A stretch of 64,000 bases of DNA from Paraburkholderia azotifigens (GCF_007995085.1 NZ_VOQS01000003.1:2232001-2296000); one strand, 5' to 3'. Counted from the first letter of the stretch, positions 8,199 through 16,769 are shown. Notes: a model not told the origin generated them from the letters alone. Program-made: numbers and translations.

Positions 8199-8225
8199 AA
8201 TGAGCAGTGGTCTGCTCATTTTTTT
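8199..8225 (+). terminator. Rho-independent terminator after the AEC gene
   Basis: AATGAGCAG (8199-8207) pairs perfectly with CTGCTCATT (8212-8220) across a 4-nt loop, followed by a run of T to 8225. It lies 46 bp after the AEC stop codon and before the chemoreceptor promoter region. Confidence 0.85.
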
Positions 8226-8244
8226 CGTCTTACACTCGACAAAA

Positions 8245-8279
8245 GTTCCATATAAGGAAATATGTTTTATATATGGAAC
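8245..8279. promoter_or_regulatory. Inverted repeat in chemoreceptor promoter
   Basis: GTTCCATATA (8245-8254) is matched by TATATGGAAC (8270-8279) across a 15-nt AT-rich spacer, only 30 bp before the chemoreceptor start. The region is the most AT-rich for several kilobases, as expected for a promoter. It may be an operator or an mRNA hairpin near the leader; no nearby regulator is an obvious owner. Confidence 0.55.
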
Positions 8280-8308
8280 AATATAAACCGTGAGTGAGAC
8301 CAGACAAC

Positions 8309-9862
8309 ATGAAGAAGTTGACCATCAACGCCCGGATTGCGACGACGATCGCGTTTCTCGGCGTGCTGCTGATCGCGACGGGCGCGCTCGGCATTGTCGG
8401 CATGGCCGAAAGCAACCGCGCGCAGCGCAATGCGTACGAGGTCAACTTCACGTCCGTGGTGGCGTTGGGGCGTTCGGGCACGGCGATGTCGCGGGCGCGC
8501 TTCGGCCTCGACTGGGCGATGAGCAATCCGCATTCGCCGCAACTCGGCGAGCAGCTGAACCGCGCGAAGCGGCTGCTCGGCGATTCCGACAAGGGTTGGG
8601 CCGAGTTCCGCGCGCTGCCGAAGACACCCGAACTTCAGCGTCTGACCGACGACCTCGACGCGAAACGCACGGCCGTTTTGCGTGACGGCATCGACCAGCT
8701 GATCCAGGCGATCGGCAGCGGCGACACGAGCTGGATGGACGAGAGCCGCGCGAATCATCTGATCGGCCTGTATTCGGCGATGAACGCGAGCCAGGGCTCG
8801 CTCGAGAAATATCTCGACGATGCGGCGCAGGAGGCGGCCGACCGCTCCACCTCGACGTTCAGGACACTGCTGACGGCGTGCGTCGCGAGCATCGTCGTCG
8901 GATTGGGCGTCGCGTTTCTCAGCTGGCGCGCGCTGCGCCGCGCGATCATGTCGCCGATGCGCGATGCCCTCGGCCAGTTCGACGCGATCGCGGCGGGCGA
9001 GTTGCGCACGCGGGTGGAGATCCGTTCCGAAGACGAGATGGGCACGCTGCTGCACGGCCTCGCGTCGATGCAGGACAAGCTCGGCGCGACGATCCAGACG
9101 GTGCGCAAAGGCTCCGATTCGATCGCGGCGGCGACGCAGCAGATCGCGGCGGGCAATCTCGACCTGTCGCAGCGGACGGAAGAGCAGGCGGCGTCACTCG
9201 AGCAGACGGCGGCCGCGATGGACGAATTGACCTCGACGGTTCAGCTGAACGCCGAGAACGCGCAGCATGCGAGCCGGCTCGCCGAGGATGCATCGTCGAT
9301 GACGGCGCGCGGGCGCGAAGCCGTCGGCAGTCTGGTCGAGACGATGCATGCGATCGACGCGGGGTCGTCGAAGATGACGGGCATCATCACGGCGATCGAA
9401 GGCATCGCGTTTCAGACCAACATCCTCGCGCTGAACGCGGCCGTCGAGGCGGCGCGGGCGGGCGAGGAAGGGCGCGGCTTCGCCGTCGTCGCGGGCGAGG
9501 TGCGCAGCCTTGCGCAGCGCTCGGCTGCGGCGGCGAAGGAAATCGGCGGGCTGATCGCGGATTCGACCGCGCGCGTGGCGCACGGCGCGCAGATCGCGAC
9601 GGGCGCGGGCGACACGATTCGCGAAATCGAATCGTCGATTTCGCGCGTCGCGAAGATCGTCGGCGAGATCGCGACGGCGTCGCAGCAGCAGAGCGACGGC
9701 ATCAAGGAAGTGAGCCTCGCCGTCACGCAGATGGATGAGGTGACGCAGCAGAATGCGGCGCTCGTCGAGGAGAATGCGGCGACGGCGGCGTCGCTGGCCG
9801 ATGAGGCGCAGCGCTTGAGTGTGCTGACGGCGGCGTTCAGGGTGGAGGGGGTGGTGGGGTGA
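8309..9862 (+). CDS. Methyl-accepting chemotaxis protein
   Basis: A 517-residue transmembrane chemoreceptor. Residues about 10-32 are the first membrane helix (TTIAFLGVLLIATGALGIVG). A four-helix-bundle type periplasmic sensor fills about 35-185. The second helix is at about 186-207, HAMP at about 208-262, and the cytoplasmic signalling helix pair follows. The highly conserved hairpin tip (GIAFQTNILALNAAVEAARA, then GEEGRGFAVVAGEVRSLAQR) is intact at about 364-400. The C-terminus (AAFRVEGVVG) lacks a NWETF-type tether for CheR/CheB. ATG 8309 is preferred over an in-frame GTG at 8294. The ligand is unknown; no che genes adjoin it. The 3' end is very G-rich. Confidence 0.95.
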   Translation: MKKLTINARIATTIAFLGVLLIATGALGIVGMAESNRAQRNAYEVNFTSVVALGRSGTAMSRARFGLDWAMSNPHSPQLGEQLNRAKRLLGDSDKGWAEFRALPKTPELQRLTDDLDAKRTAVLRDGIDQLIQAIGSGDTSWMDESRANHLIGLYSAMNASQGSLEKYLDDAAQEAADRSTSTFRTLLTACVASIVVGLGVAFLSWRALRRAIMSPMRDALGQFDAIAAGELRTRVEIRSEDEMGTLLHGLASMQDKLGATIQTVRKGSDSIAAATQQIAAGNLDLSQRTEEQAASLEQTAAAMDELTSTVQLNAENAQHASRLAEDASSMTARGREAVGSLVETMHAIDAGSSKMTGIITAIEGIAFQTNILALNAAVEAARAGEEGRGFAVVAGEVRSLAQRSAAAAKEIGGLIADSTARVAHGAQIATGAGDTIREIESSISRVAKIVGEIATASQQQSDGIKEVSLAVTQMDEVTQQNAALVEENAATAASLADEAQRLSVLTAAFRVEGVVG

Positions 9863-9880
9863 GGCGCGCGTCTCCCCAAT

Positions 9881-11125
9881 TCACCCGAACCTCTCCACCC
9901 GATAAGCGCGCGGATCGGTAAAGGGAGTCTCCCCCGTCATCATCTCCGCCAGCAGCCGCCCGGTGACCGGCCCAAGCGTCAGCCCGTGATGATTGTGGCC
10001 AAACGCGAACCACAACCCGCGATGGCGCGGCGCCCGTCCAATCACCGGCCTCATATCGGGCGTGCACGGCCGCATCCCGAGCCACGGCTCGGCATCGACG
10101 CGCTCCCCCAGCCCGAACGTCGCGCGCGCGACCGGCTCGACCCGTTCGAGCTGGATGCCCGTCGGCGGCGCGCCGCGCTCCGCGATCTCGACGCCCGTCG
10201 TCACGCGCAGCCGGTTGCCTTCCATCGGCGCGACCACGTAGCCGCGTTCCGTATCGACGATGGGCACCGACAGCATCTGCCGCGCTGGCCGGTAATGCAT
10301 GTGATAGCCGCGCTTCGCGCGCAGCGGAATCCGGTAGCCGAGCGGTTCGAACACGGTATCGGACCACGGTCCGAGCGCCAGCACGACCTGCTTCGCGCTG
10401 AGCGTGCCTTGCTGCGTCTCGACTGTCCACGCGTCGCCCGACTGACGCAGGCTCGTTGCGTCGCCGTGGACGAACGTGCCGCCTTGCGCTTCGAACAGAT
10501 GCGCATAGCCTTTGACCAGCGCGCCGGGATTCATCACGCTTTTCGGATCTTTCCAGTGAATCGCGCCGCAGATGTCGTCGCCCACGCCCGGTTCCCGCGC
10601 GCGCAGCGCGGCGCTGTCGAGCACGCTCACGTGCAGTCCGTGCTCGCGAACGGCAGCTTCGGAAGCCTTCGCTTCATGTTCGAACGTGACGCGCGTGCGG
10701 AACGCTTCGATCCAGCCGCCGTCGTGCACGAGATGGCCGATGCCCGCGCGCGCGATGAGCCGGTCGTGCTCGTCGACGCACGCGCCGATCAACGGCATCA
10801 TGTCGCGCGCGGCGGCCGCGAGGCGCTGCGGCGACGATTCCCACCAGAAGCGCGCGAGCCACGTCGCGTAGGCGGGCAACGCCTTGTAGTCCCAGTAGAG
10901 ATCGGTCGACTGGTTGCGCGCGTAGCGCAGCAGCGTGCCGAGCTTGCGCGGAAAGCCGTACGGCACGATCGACGAACGCTCGATCAGGCCCGCATTGCCG
11001 AAGCTCGTTTCCTCGCCGGGCGCGCGCCGGTCGACGAGCGCGACGCGCTGTCCGCGATCCTGCAGATGCAGCGCCGACGACACGCCGACGATGCCCGCGC
11101 CCAGCACGATGACGTCGAAATCCAT
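9881..11125 (-). CDS. FAD-dependent D-amino acid dehydrogenase (DadA/DauA-like)
   Basis: A 414-residue flavoprotein of the DAO family that oxidatively deaminates D-amino acids to 2-oxo acids, passing electrons to the respiratory chain. The Rossmann start VIVLGAGIVGVSSALHL (residues about 5-21) binds FAD; ETSFGNAGLI, the central substrate domain and the C-terminal GLWFAFGHNHHGLTLGPVTG are typical of DadA. The gene is convergent with the chemoreceptor and lies near a binding protein, an ornithine-cyclodeaminase-family reductase and a YheO-type regulator. That set matches the D-arginine DauA/DauB/DauR system of pseudomonads, in which D-amino acid becomes 2-oxo acid and then L-amino acid. DadA-like, hydroxyproline or other substrates remain possible. 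Confidence 0.88.
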   Translation of the reverse strand: MDFDVIVLGAGIVGVSSALHLQDRGQRVALVDRRAPGEETSFGNAGLIERSSIVPYGFPRKLGTLLRYARNQSTDLYWDYKALPAYATWLARFWWESSPQRLAAAARDMMPLIGACVDEHDRLIARAGIGHLVHDGGWIEAFRTRVTFEHEAKASEAAVREHGLHVSVLDSAALRAREPGVGDDICGAIHWKDPKSVMNPGALVKGYAHLFEAQGGTFVHGDATSLRQSGDAWTVETQQGTLSAKQVVLALGPWSDTVFEPLGYRIPLRAKRGYHMHYRPARQMLSVPIVDTERGYVVAPMEGNRLRVTTGVEIAERGAPPTGIQLERVEPVARATFGLGERVDAEPWLGMRPCTPDMRPVIGRAPRHRGLWFAFGHNHHGLTLGPVTGRLLAEMMTGETPFTDPRAYRVERFG

Positions 11126-11253
11126 AGCAGTCAGTGTTGTCCTTGAGATGGCTCGCGAAGGGGGAGCCAGAAGCGCAACGAGCGCGTGTCGCCACGCGCT
11201 CGCGCATCGAACGGGAACGACCGGGAAGTGGCCAGTTCCGGCTCAGCAGCCTA

Positions 11254-12033
11254 TCACTTCGCGATGATGTCGCGCTTGAAGTATTTCTGCGAGAGCGACG
11301 TCAGCGTGCCGTCTTTCTTGAGCTCGGCCAACGCGCCGTCGACCTTCGCCTGCAACGCCTTGTCGCCCTTGCGCAGACCGAAGCCCGTGCCTTCGCCGAG
11401 CGTCGACGGATCTTTCAGCGGCTCGCCGACGATCTCGAACCCCGCGCCCGCCGGCTTGTTCAGGAAGCCGTCACTGGCCGTCTGCGCTTCCTGTACGGCG
11501 GCGTCGAGCCGCCCTGCGACGAGGTCCGCGTAGACCTGATCCTGGTCCTGATACGACTCGACCTGCACGCCCGCATTCGCCCAGTGCTTCTTCAGGAAGT
11601 CTTCCTGCGACGAGCCTTGCAACACGCCGACGTGCTTGCCTTGCAGGCTCTTCACGTCCGGCTTCAGGCCCGAGCCGTGTTTCGCGATCATCACGATAGG
11701 CACGATGTAAATAGGCGGCGTGAACGCAATGCTTTCCTTGCGCTTCGACGTGATGTTCATCGCCGAATTGATCACGTCGAACTTGCGCGCCTGCAGCGCG
11801 GGGATCAGGCCGTCGAACGCGTTCTCGACCCACACGCACTTCATCTTCAGCTTCGCGCAAACGGCGTTGCCCACGTCGATATCGAAGCCTTCGAGCTGGC
11901 CCGACGCGCTCTTGCTTTCGAACGGAGGATAGGCGGCTTCGATGCCGAAGCGCAGTGTGTCGGACGATTGCGCGCAGGCGGCGCCTGCCGTCATCGCGAG
12001 GACGGCGGCAGCGAAGGAGAGCTTCAGGTTCAT
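11254..12033 (-). CDS. Amino-acid ABC transporter substrate-binding protein
   Basis: A 259-residue periplasmic binding protein of the type II/polar amino acid (HisJ/ArtJ, SBP_bac_3) family. The signal peptide is MNLKLSFAAAVLAMTAGAAC with cleavage near ACA-QSS. The mature domain opens with LRFGIEAAYPPFESK and has GFDIDVGNAVCAKLKMKC and the KRKESIAFTPP hinge segment typical of the family. ATG 12033 has AGGAA 5 nt upstream; an earlier in-frame GTG/ATG at 12063 would add a leader and is rejected. It lies 128 bp upstream of the dehydrogenase on the same strand, with no permease or ATPase beside it, so it must share a transporter encoded elsewhere. Confidence 0.9.
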   Translation of the reverse strand: MNLKLSFAAAVLAMTAGAACAQSSDTLRFGIEAAYPPFESKSASGQLEGFDIDVGNAVCAKLKMKCVWVENAFDGLIPALQARKFDVINSAMNITSKRKESIAFTPPIYIVPIVMIAKHGSGLKPDVKSLQGKHVGVLQGSSQEDFLKKHWANAGVQVESYQDQDQVYADLVAGRLDAAVQEAQTASDGFLNKPAGAGFEIVGEPLKDPSTLGEGTGFGLRKGDKALQAKVDGALAELKKDGTLTSLSQKYFKRDIIAK

Positions 12034-12090
12034 GACGGTTCCTGTCGTTGATGATCGGACCACGCGCAGCGAGCGGCGGCGCAGATGAAA

Positions 12091-12297
12091 TATAGACTGA
12101 AAGTCCAGTATGGACTATAGGGAATACGATAGTCCAGTGTTCAAAAATACGGGCTTCACGGGTTGCGAGCCTTGCGCTGCATGGCTGAAAGCCGCAAATA
12201 GCCTGCCTGGAAGGCGATCTTGCGCGACGGCGCCTGCGTCCAGAACGAGACTTTTCTGTCCAAATTGTGAAAGTCTCAAGTAGACTATTAGTCTACG
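12091..12297. promoter_or_regulatory. Cluster of AGTC/GACT palindromes between divergent genes
   Basis: The 340-bp gap between the binding protein and the reductase carries several related symmetrical sites. AGTCCA-GTA-TGGACT is at 12102-12116 with a half copy AGTCCAG at 12131-12137. GAGACTTT (12247-12254) pairs with AAAGTCTC (12270-12277). GTAGACT-ATT-AGTCTAC is a perfect palindrome at 12280-12296. All contain AGTC/GACT cores, so a single regulator, most simply the YheO-type protein at 13416, may bind both promoters. Confidence 0.7.
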
Positions 12298-12373
12298 AAT
12301 CGATCGTGAGCCATCGGCGATCGAACATGGACAGCAACAGGCGCGTGCCGCGCCAGCTCAGGAGATGAATCCG

Positions 12374-13339
12374 ATGAAAACCGCCTTGCCACTCGCCGTC
12401 GACGAACAGGCCGTCCGCGAAGCGCTGCCCGCGCTCGACGTGCGCCGCGCGCTGACCGCGATGTTCCGCTCGCTCGCATCCGCCGAGGCGGTGCAGCCGC
12501 CGCAGACGCTGACGCTGTTCCCGAACGGCGCCGGCGATTTCATCGCGTATCTCGGCGCGCTCGGCGGTGCGAAGGTGTTCGGCGCGAAGCTCTCGCCGTA
12601 TATCGTGACGGGCGGCAAGCCTGTCATCACCGCGTGGACGGCGCTGATGTCGATGGAAACAGGCCAGCCGCTGATGTGGTGCGACGCGGGCCTGCTCACG
12701 ACCGAACGCACGGCGGGCACGACGGCGCTTGCCGTCGACCAGCTCGCGCGCGAGGATGCGAAGCGGCTTGCCGTGGTCGGCGCGGGCGCTGTCGGGCTTG
12801 CGCATCTGCGGCACGTCGCGCCGCTGCGCGCGTGGGAGTCGATCCGCGTGTATTCGCCCGATCTCGCCGCCAACGACGCGAAGCGCGCCGCCGTGCGTTC
12901 CGCCGACGCGCGCGCCGAAGTCAGCGAAAGCGTCGAAGCCTGCGTGCAGGACGCGGACGTCGTGATGCTGTGCACGTCGTCGGGCACGCCCGTGCTGCCG
13001 CGCGGCGCGTTGACGAAGCCCGCGCTCGTGACGTCGATCAGCACGAACGCCGCCAACGCGCATGAAATCGATCCGGCGTGGCTGTCGGAGCTGGACGTGT
13101 ATTGCGACTATCGAGCGACGACGCCCGCGAGCGCCGGCGAGATGAAGCTCGCCGCGCAGCACGGCTGGTCGCCGGAGAGCGTGAAAGGCGATTTGCCGTC
13201 GCTGCTGGCGGGCACCTGCGCGAAGCCCGGGTACGAGCGGCATGCGTTCTTTCGTTCGATCGGTCTCGGCCTCGAAGACGTCGCGATTGCAGACGAGCTG
13301 TATCGCCATCTGACGGGTCGTCCGCGCGAGGCACAATAG
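12374..13339 (+). CDS. Ornithine cyclodeaminase/mu-crystallin family reductase (DauB/LhpI-like)
   Basis: A 321-residue NAD(P)H-binding protein. The N-terminal half forms the dimer/substrate domain (LTLFPNGAGDFIAYLGALGG, GAKLSPYIVTGGKPV). The second half is a Rossmann domain with AVVGAGAVGLAHLRHVA. Family members include ornithine cyclodeaminase, alanine dehydrogenase, pyrroline-2-carboxylate reductase and DauB, which reduces 2-oxoarginine and ammonia to L-arginine. Context with a D-amino acid dehydrogenase and YheO-type regulator favours the reductive amination or imine reduction role. GGAG sits 9 nt before ATG 12374 but abuts the in-frame ATG at 12365, so I use 12374. It is divergent from the binding protein across a palindrome-rich gap. 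Confidence 0.88.
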   Translation: MKTALPLAVDEQAVREALPALDVRRALTAMFRSLASAEAVQPPQTLTLFPNGAGDFIAYLGALGGAKVFGAKLSPYIVTGGKPVITAWTALMSMETGQPLMWCDAGLLTTERTAGTTALAVDQLAREDAKRLAVVGAGAVGLAHLRHVAPLRAWESIRVYSPDLAANDAKRAAVRSADARAEVSESVEACVQDADVVMLCTSSGTPVLPRGALTKPALVTSISTNAANAHEIDPAWLSELDVYCDYRATTPASAGEMKLAAQHGWSPESVKGDLPSLLAGTCAKPGYERHAFFRSIGLGLEDVAIADELYRHLTGRPREAQ

Positions 13340-13415
13340 CTACAATGTCGGTCAGCCGCCGCGGCGCGCCGGGCATGAGAGGCGCGCCGCGGCATCACGA
13401 AGACACTCGCGAAGA

Positions 13416-14075
13416 TTGCCTCTGTCCGCCGATGCGCAAGAAAAAACATCCCCCGTCAAGGATCTGCTGCTGACCCGCTACGCGCCCATCGCGGACGGCA
13501 TCGCCGCGCTGTTTTTTCCGTATGCGGAAGTCGTGATTCACGACCTGCACGACCAGACGGTGCTGTATCTCGCGAACAATCTGTCGAAGCGCGAGATCGG
13601 CGACGATTCCGCGCTCGAAGAAACCGAGCATTCGGCGCGCGAGCGCGTGATCGGTCCTTATGAGAAGCTCAACTGGGACGGCCGCCGGATGCGCTGCGTG
13701 AGCAATGTGCTGTTCGACGACAACGGCCAGGCGGCGGGCATGCTGTGCATCAACTTCAATATCGCCGTGTTCGAGGACGTGCGCTCGACGCTCGATCTGT
13801 TCATCAAGGGTGCGGGCGTGGTCGCGCAGCCGGAGGAACTGTTCCGCGACGACTGGCAGGAACGCATCAACACGTTCCTGCACGGCTGGCTGCGCGAGCG
13901 GCAGATCGGCCTGAACGGGCTCACGCGCGAGCATCGGCGCGAACTGGTCGAAGCGCTCTACGCGGAAGGTGCGTTTCGCGGCAAGAGCTCGGCGAACTAT
14001 GTCGCGAACGTGCTTGGCATGGGGCGCGCAACCGTTTATAAGCATCTGAAGCAGATGAAAGAGGGGGCGAGCTGA
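13416..14075 (+). CDS. YheO-like PAS/HTH transcriptional regulator (DauR-like)
   Basis: A 219-residue regulator. Residues about 15-125 are the YheO-like PAS_6 domain (ALFFPYAEVVIHDLHDQTVL, LYLANNLSKREIGDDS, GMLCINFNIAVFEDV). Residues about 160-215 are the HTH_22 DNA-binding domain (RRELVEALYAEGAFRGK, YVANVLGMGRATVYKHLKQM). The only in-frame start consistent with the PAS domain is the TTG at 13416; nearby ATGs are out of frame. It follows the reductase by 76 bp on the same strand. In pseudomonads the same family (DauR) represses the D-arginine operon, so it probably senses the D-amino acid or its oxo acid and binds the palindromes at 12102-12296. Confidence 0.85.
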   Translation: MPLSADAQEKTSPVKDLLLTRYAPIADGIAALFFPYAEVVIHDLHDQTVLYLANNLSKREIGDDSALEETEHSARERVIGPYEKLNWDGRRMRCVSNVLFDDNGQAAGMLCINFNIAVFEDVRSTLDLFIKGAGVVAQPEELFRDDWQERINTFLHGWLRERQIGLNGLTREHRRELVEALYAEGAFRGKSSANYVANVLGMGRATVYKHLKQMKEGAS

Positions 14076-14148
14076 CGCGTACGAAGGCGTACGGCAGCGC
14101 GCGGCCCGCGCTGCTTCGTCCGTTCAGGCTTTCTTCGAGGAAATCACT

Positions 14149-14346
14149 GTGACAGTACGCTATCGACACTACAAAGGCGGCATTTACGAGCTGATCTGCG
14201 AGGCGACGCTCGAATCGGATCCGAGCGTCACGATGATCGTCTATCGCGCCGATAACGGCACGATCTGGACGCGGCCCGCGTCGGTGTTCTTCGAGCTGAT
14301 CGAGCACGAAGGCCAGACCGTGCAGCGTTTCGCGCCGATCAACTAG
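14149..14346 (+). CDS. DUF1653 domain protein
   Basis: A 65-residue soluble protein covering the complete DUF1653 domain: YRHYKGGIYELICEATLESD, then TMIVYRADNG, IWTRPASVFFE and HEGQTVQRFAPI. Function is unknown for the family. The start is GTG at 14149 with GAGGAAA upstream at good spacing. It follows the YheO-type regulator by 73 bp and is convergent with the ferredoxin gene ending at 14357, with a hairpin between them. Residue pattern leaves little doubt about the family. Confidence 0.9.
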   Translation: MTVRYRHYKGGIYELICEATLESDPSVTMIVYRADNGTIWTRPASVFFELIEHEGQTVQRFAPIN

Positions 14347-14376
14347 CGCCCGTCAACTAGAAGCGCCTGACGGGCG
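14347..14376. terminator. Hairpin between convergent genes
   Basis: CGCCCGTCA (14347-14355) pairs perfectly with TGACGGGCG (14368-14376) across 12 nt. It starts right after the DUF1653 stop and overlaps the last codons of the ferredoxin gene. There is no T tract, so termination in either direction is plausible but unproven. Confidence 0.45.
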
Positions 14377-14743
14377 GCGCTGCCGGCGCGGAAGGGAGAT
14401 CTGCGGCATCGGGCGCGTCGATCACCAGATCGCTTTGCGCGACGGCCACGCACGGCAGGATATAGCCTTCCGCTTTTTCTTCGGCGCTCACGCCGGGCCA
14501 TTCGACCGTATATCGCACGCTGCCTGATTCCAGGCGGCACAGGCACGTGCGGCACGTACCGTTGCGGCACATGCGCGGCAGATGCAGATTCGCGAAACCC
14601 GCGGCTTCGAGCACGGTGAGCGAGCCGGGCGCATCGAACGTGCGGCCGAGCGGCTCGACGCGGACCGTGTAGGTCTGCGCTTCATGTTCATCTTCTAGCG
14701 ACGGATGCAGCGGTTCGCTGCCGGACTGTTCTTCGCGGGACAT
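14357..14743 (-). CDS. Plant-type 2Fe-2S ferredoxin
   Basis: A 128-residue electron carrier. The chloroplast-type [2Fe-2S] motif is complete: Cys59, Cys64 and Cys67 in CRNGTCRTC, and Cys98 in YILPCVAV. An N-terminal acidic, Glu-rich segment (residues 1-22) and a Pro/Ala-rich tail (SAPAAPPVRRF) extend the usual 90-residue fold. A partner reductase or oxygenase is not adjacent; the next gene upstream on the same strand is absent (the sigma-54 activator reads the same way, ending at 14829, 86 bp before this start). It may serve an oxygenase or redox enzyme elsewhere. Confidence 0.9.
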   Translation of the reverse strand: MSREEQSGSEPLHPSLEDEHEAQTYTVRVEPLGRTFDAPGSLTVLEAAGFANLHLPRMCRNGTCRTCLCRLESGSVRYTVEWPGVSAEEKAEGYILPCVAVAQSDLVIDAPDAADLPSAPAAPPVRRF

Positions 14744-14828
14744 CGCGCCAATACAACGGATACACGGGACGGGGACGAAGCTTAACGCAGCGCGACCTGA
14801 CGCGCTGCATTCGCGGCGTGGCAGGCAT

Positions 14829-16769
14829 TCAGTGCGTGGTGCGCATCCGCATGTAGCGATAGACCGTATTGCGCGCGAGACCCAGTTCGCGCGCGGCCGC
14901 CGAAATATTGCCGTTGTTGCGCGCGAGCGTCTGCTCGATCAGCGTCGCCTGCAGCTCTTCCATATTGGCCGGGCGAGACGGCGTGGGCGTATCGACGATG
15001 GGCGGGGCGCGCAACGGTTCGTCGCGCGGCGGCTCGCAGTCGTGCAGGAAATCGTCGGGCAGATGGTCGAGGCCGATTTCGTCCGCGCCTTCTGCCATGA
15101 TGCCCGCCGTGCGCAGCACGTTCGCCAGTTGCCGCAGATTGCCGGGCCAGCGGCAGCGCGCGAAGCAGTCGAGCACATCCGCCGACACGCGCGTGGGCAT
15201 CCGATCGCTATCGGGCTCGTCGCGGCGCAAACGCGCGAGCATCCGCTCGACGAGCACGGGCAGATCGGTGCGCTCGGCGAGCGCGGGGAGCGTGACGACG
15301 AGCCCGTTGATCCGGTAGTACAGGTCTTCGCGGAAGGTGCCTTCTTCGATCATTGCGCGCAGATTGCGGTGCGTCGCGCAGACGATGCGCACGTCGACGG
15401 GCACCGCGCGCGTGCCGCCGAGCGGCACCACGGAGCGCTCCTGCAGCACACGCATCAGGCGCACCTGCTGCGCGAGCGGCATATCGCCGATTTCATCGAG
15501 GAACAGCGTGCCGCCGTCTGCCTGCACGATCTTGCCGACGTTGCCGCGCTTGCGCGCGCCCGTGAACGCGCCGTCTTCGTAGCCGAACAGTTCAGCCTCA
15601 ATCAGCGTGTCGGGCAGCGATGCGCAATTGACGGCGACGAACGGCGCGTCGCGGCGCGGCGATTCTTCGTGCATCGCGCGCGCGAGCCACTCCTTGCCGG
15701 TGCCCGTCTTGCCGAGCACGAGCACCGCAATATCGCGGCCCCGGACTTTCTCGACGCGCCCGAGGACGGCGGCCATACGCGCGTCGCCCGTATCGAGCGT
15801 CGCGAAGGTGATCGCGGCGGCGCGCGGCCTGCACGACGCGGGCGCCGTCGATGAAGGCGCGCGCTGCGGGCCCGAGGCGGCGGAAAACGCGGGCCGCGCG
15901 GCGTATTCGGCGCGCGCCAGCACGCGCACGCCGCTGGGCAGCGTCAGCGTCAGGCATTCGCCCGGCGCGCGCGACGCCTGTTGGAGCATGGCGGGAAACG
16001 CGGTGCCGAAGAGCGCCTCGAACGGCTGACCGAGCAGCGCGTCGAGCGGGCGGCCGAACTGGAAGAGTGCACTGCGGTTGGCCGCGAGCAGCGTGCCGTT
16101 GCCGCCGAAAGCGGCGAGCCCTTCGAACAGCGTGCCGATGAACTCGCTGCGCGCATGAAAGCGCATGCGCACGGCATTGCCGAACTGGTTCGCGAACAGC
16201 TGGTTTTCGATGATCTGCGCCGACATGCGCACCAGCGCCAGCGTGTGTTTGTGGAAGCCGCGCGGGTCGCCGCTCACGTCGAGCGCGCCGATCGTGCGGC
16301 CGTATGGATCGGCGATCGGCGCGCACGAGCAGGTCAGGATGCGGTTGGCCTGCAGAAAATGCTCGCCGCCATGGACGACGGTCGGCTGGCCCTCGGCGAG
16401 CGCCGTGCCGACGGCATTCGTGCCGCGATCCGCCTCGGACCACGACACGCCGGCGCACAGCGCGACGCGGCTCGCTTTTTCGACGAAATCGCTGTCGCCG
16501 AGACTGTGCAGGATGACGCCGTTGCTGTCGGTGAGCAGCACCATGCTTTCCGTATCGACGATCTGCGCATGCAGCGTTTCCATCACCGGCAGCGCGTGCG
16601 CATACAGCGAGCGGTTTTGCTCGACGAGATCGCGCAGGGCGAATGGCTGCAAGGGATGAAAGTCGGGCGCCTCGGATGCGCGCAGGCCGAATTCGCGTGA
16701 ACGCGCATGAGCTTGCGCGAGCACGTCGGCGCGGCCCGCGACGGACGGCGTGACGGAACGTTGAGTCAC
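14829..16769 (-). CDS. AcoR-like sigma-54-dependent transcriptional activator
   Basis: A 646-residue enhancer-binding protein. A GAF sensor lies at about residues 70-180 (MVLLTDSNGVILHSLGDSDF, WSEADRGTNAVGTAL), followed by a PAS-like segment at about 205-300. The AAA+ domain has Walker A LGKTGTGKE (about 352-360), the sigma-54 contact loop GAFTGA (about 400-405) and Walker B GGTLFLDE (about 420-427). A Fis-type HTH closes the protein (NNGNISAAARELGLARNTVY). This order is that of AcoR/acetoin-type activators. The GTG at 16769 has GGAGA 6 nt upstream and removes an unlikely 79-residue leader. No sigma-54 target operon adjoins it, so its target is elsewhere. Confidence 0.92.
   Translation of the reverse strand: MTQRSVTPSVAGRADVLAQAHARSREFGLRASEAPDFHPLQPFALRDLVEQNRSLYAHALPVMETLHAQIVDTESMVLLTDSNGVILHSLGDSDFVEKASRVALCAGVSWSEADRGTNAVGTALAEGQPTVVHGGEHFLQANRILTCSCAPIADPYGRTIGALDVSGDPRGFHKHTLALVRMSAQIIENQLFANQFGNAVRMRFHARSEFIGTLFEGLAAFGGNGTLLAANRSALFQFGRPLDALLGQPFEALFGTAFPAMLQQASRAPGECLTLTLPSGVRVLARAEYAARPAFSAASGPQRAPSSTAPASCRPRAAAITFATLDTGDARMAAVLGRVEKVRGRDIAVLVLGKTGTGKEWLARAMHEESPRRDAPFVAVNCASLPDTLIEAELFGYEDGAFTGARKRGNVGKIVQADGGTLFLDEIGDMPLAQQVRLMRVLQERSVVPLGGTRAVPVDVRIVCATHRNLRAMIEEGTFREDLYYRINGLVVTLPALAERTDLPVLVERMLARLRRDEPDSDRMPTRVSADVLDCFARCRWPGNLRQLANVLRTAGIMAEGADEIGLDHLPDDFLHDCEPPRDEPLRAPPIVDTPTPSRPANMEELQATLIEQTLARNNGNISAAARELGLARNTVYRYMRMRTTH

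Noticed and set aside
9840..9900. G-rich to C-rich switch between chemoreceptor and dehydrogenase genes as a third skew element
   Set aside because: No inverted-repeat element is present and the effect spans only a few codons at two convergent gene ends; useful instead as a control for the skew findings.
12293..13336. 347-codon minus-strand frame
   Set aside because: Antisense shadow of the ornithine-cyclodeaminase-family gene; no family resemblance and Arg/His-rich.
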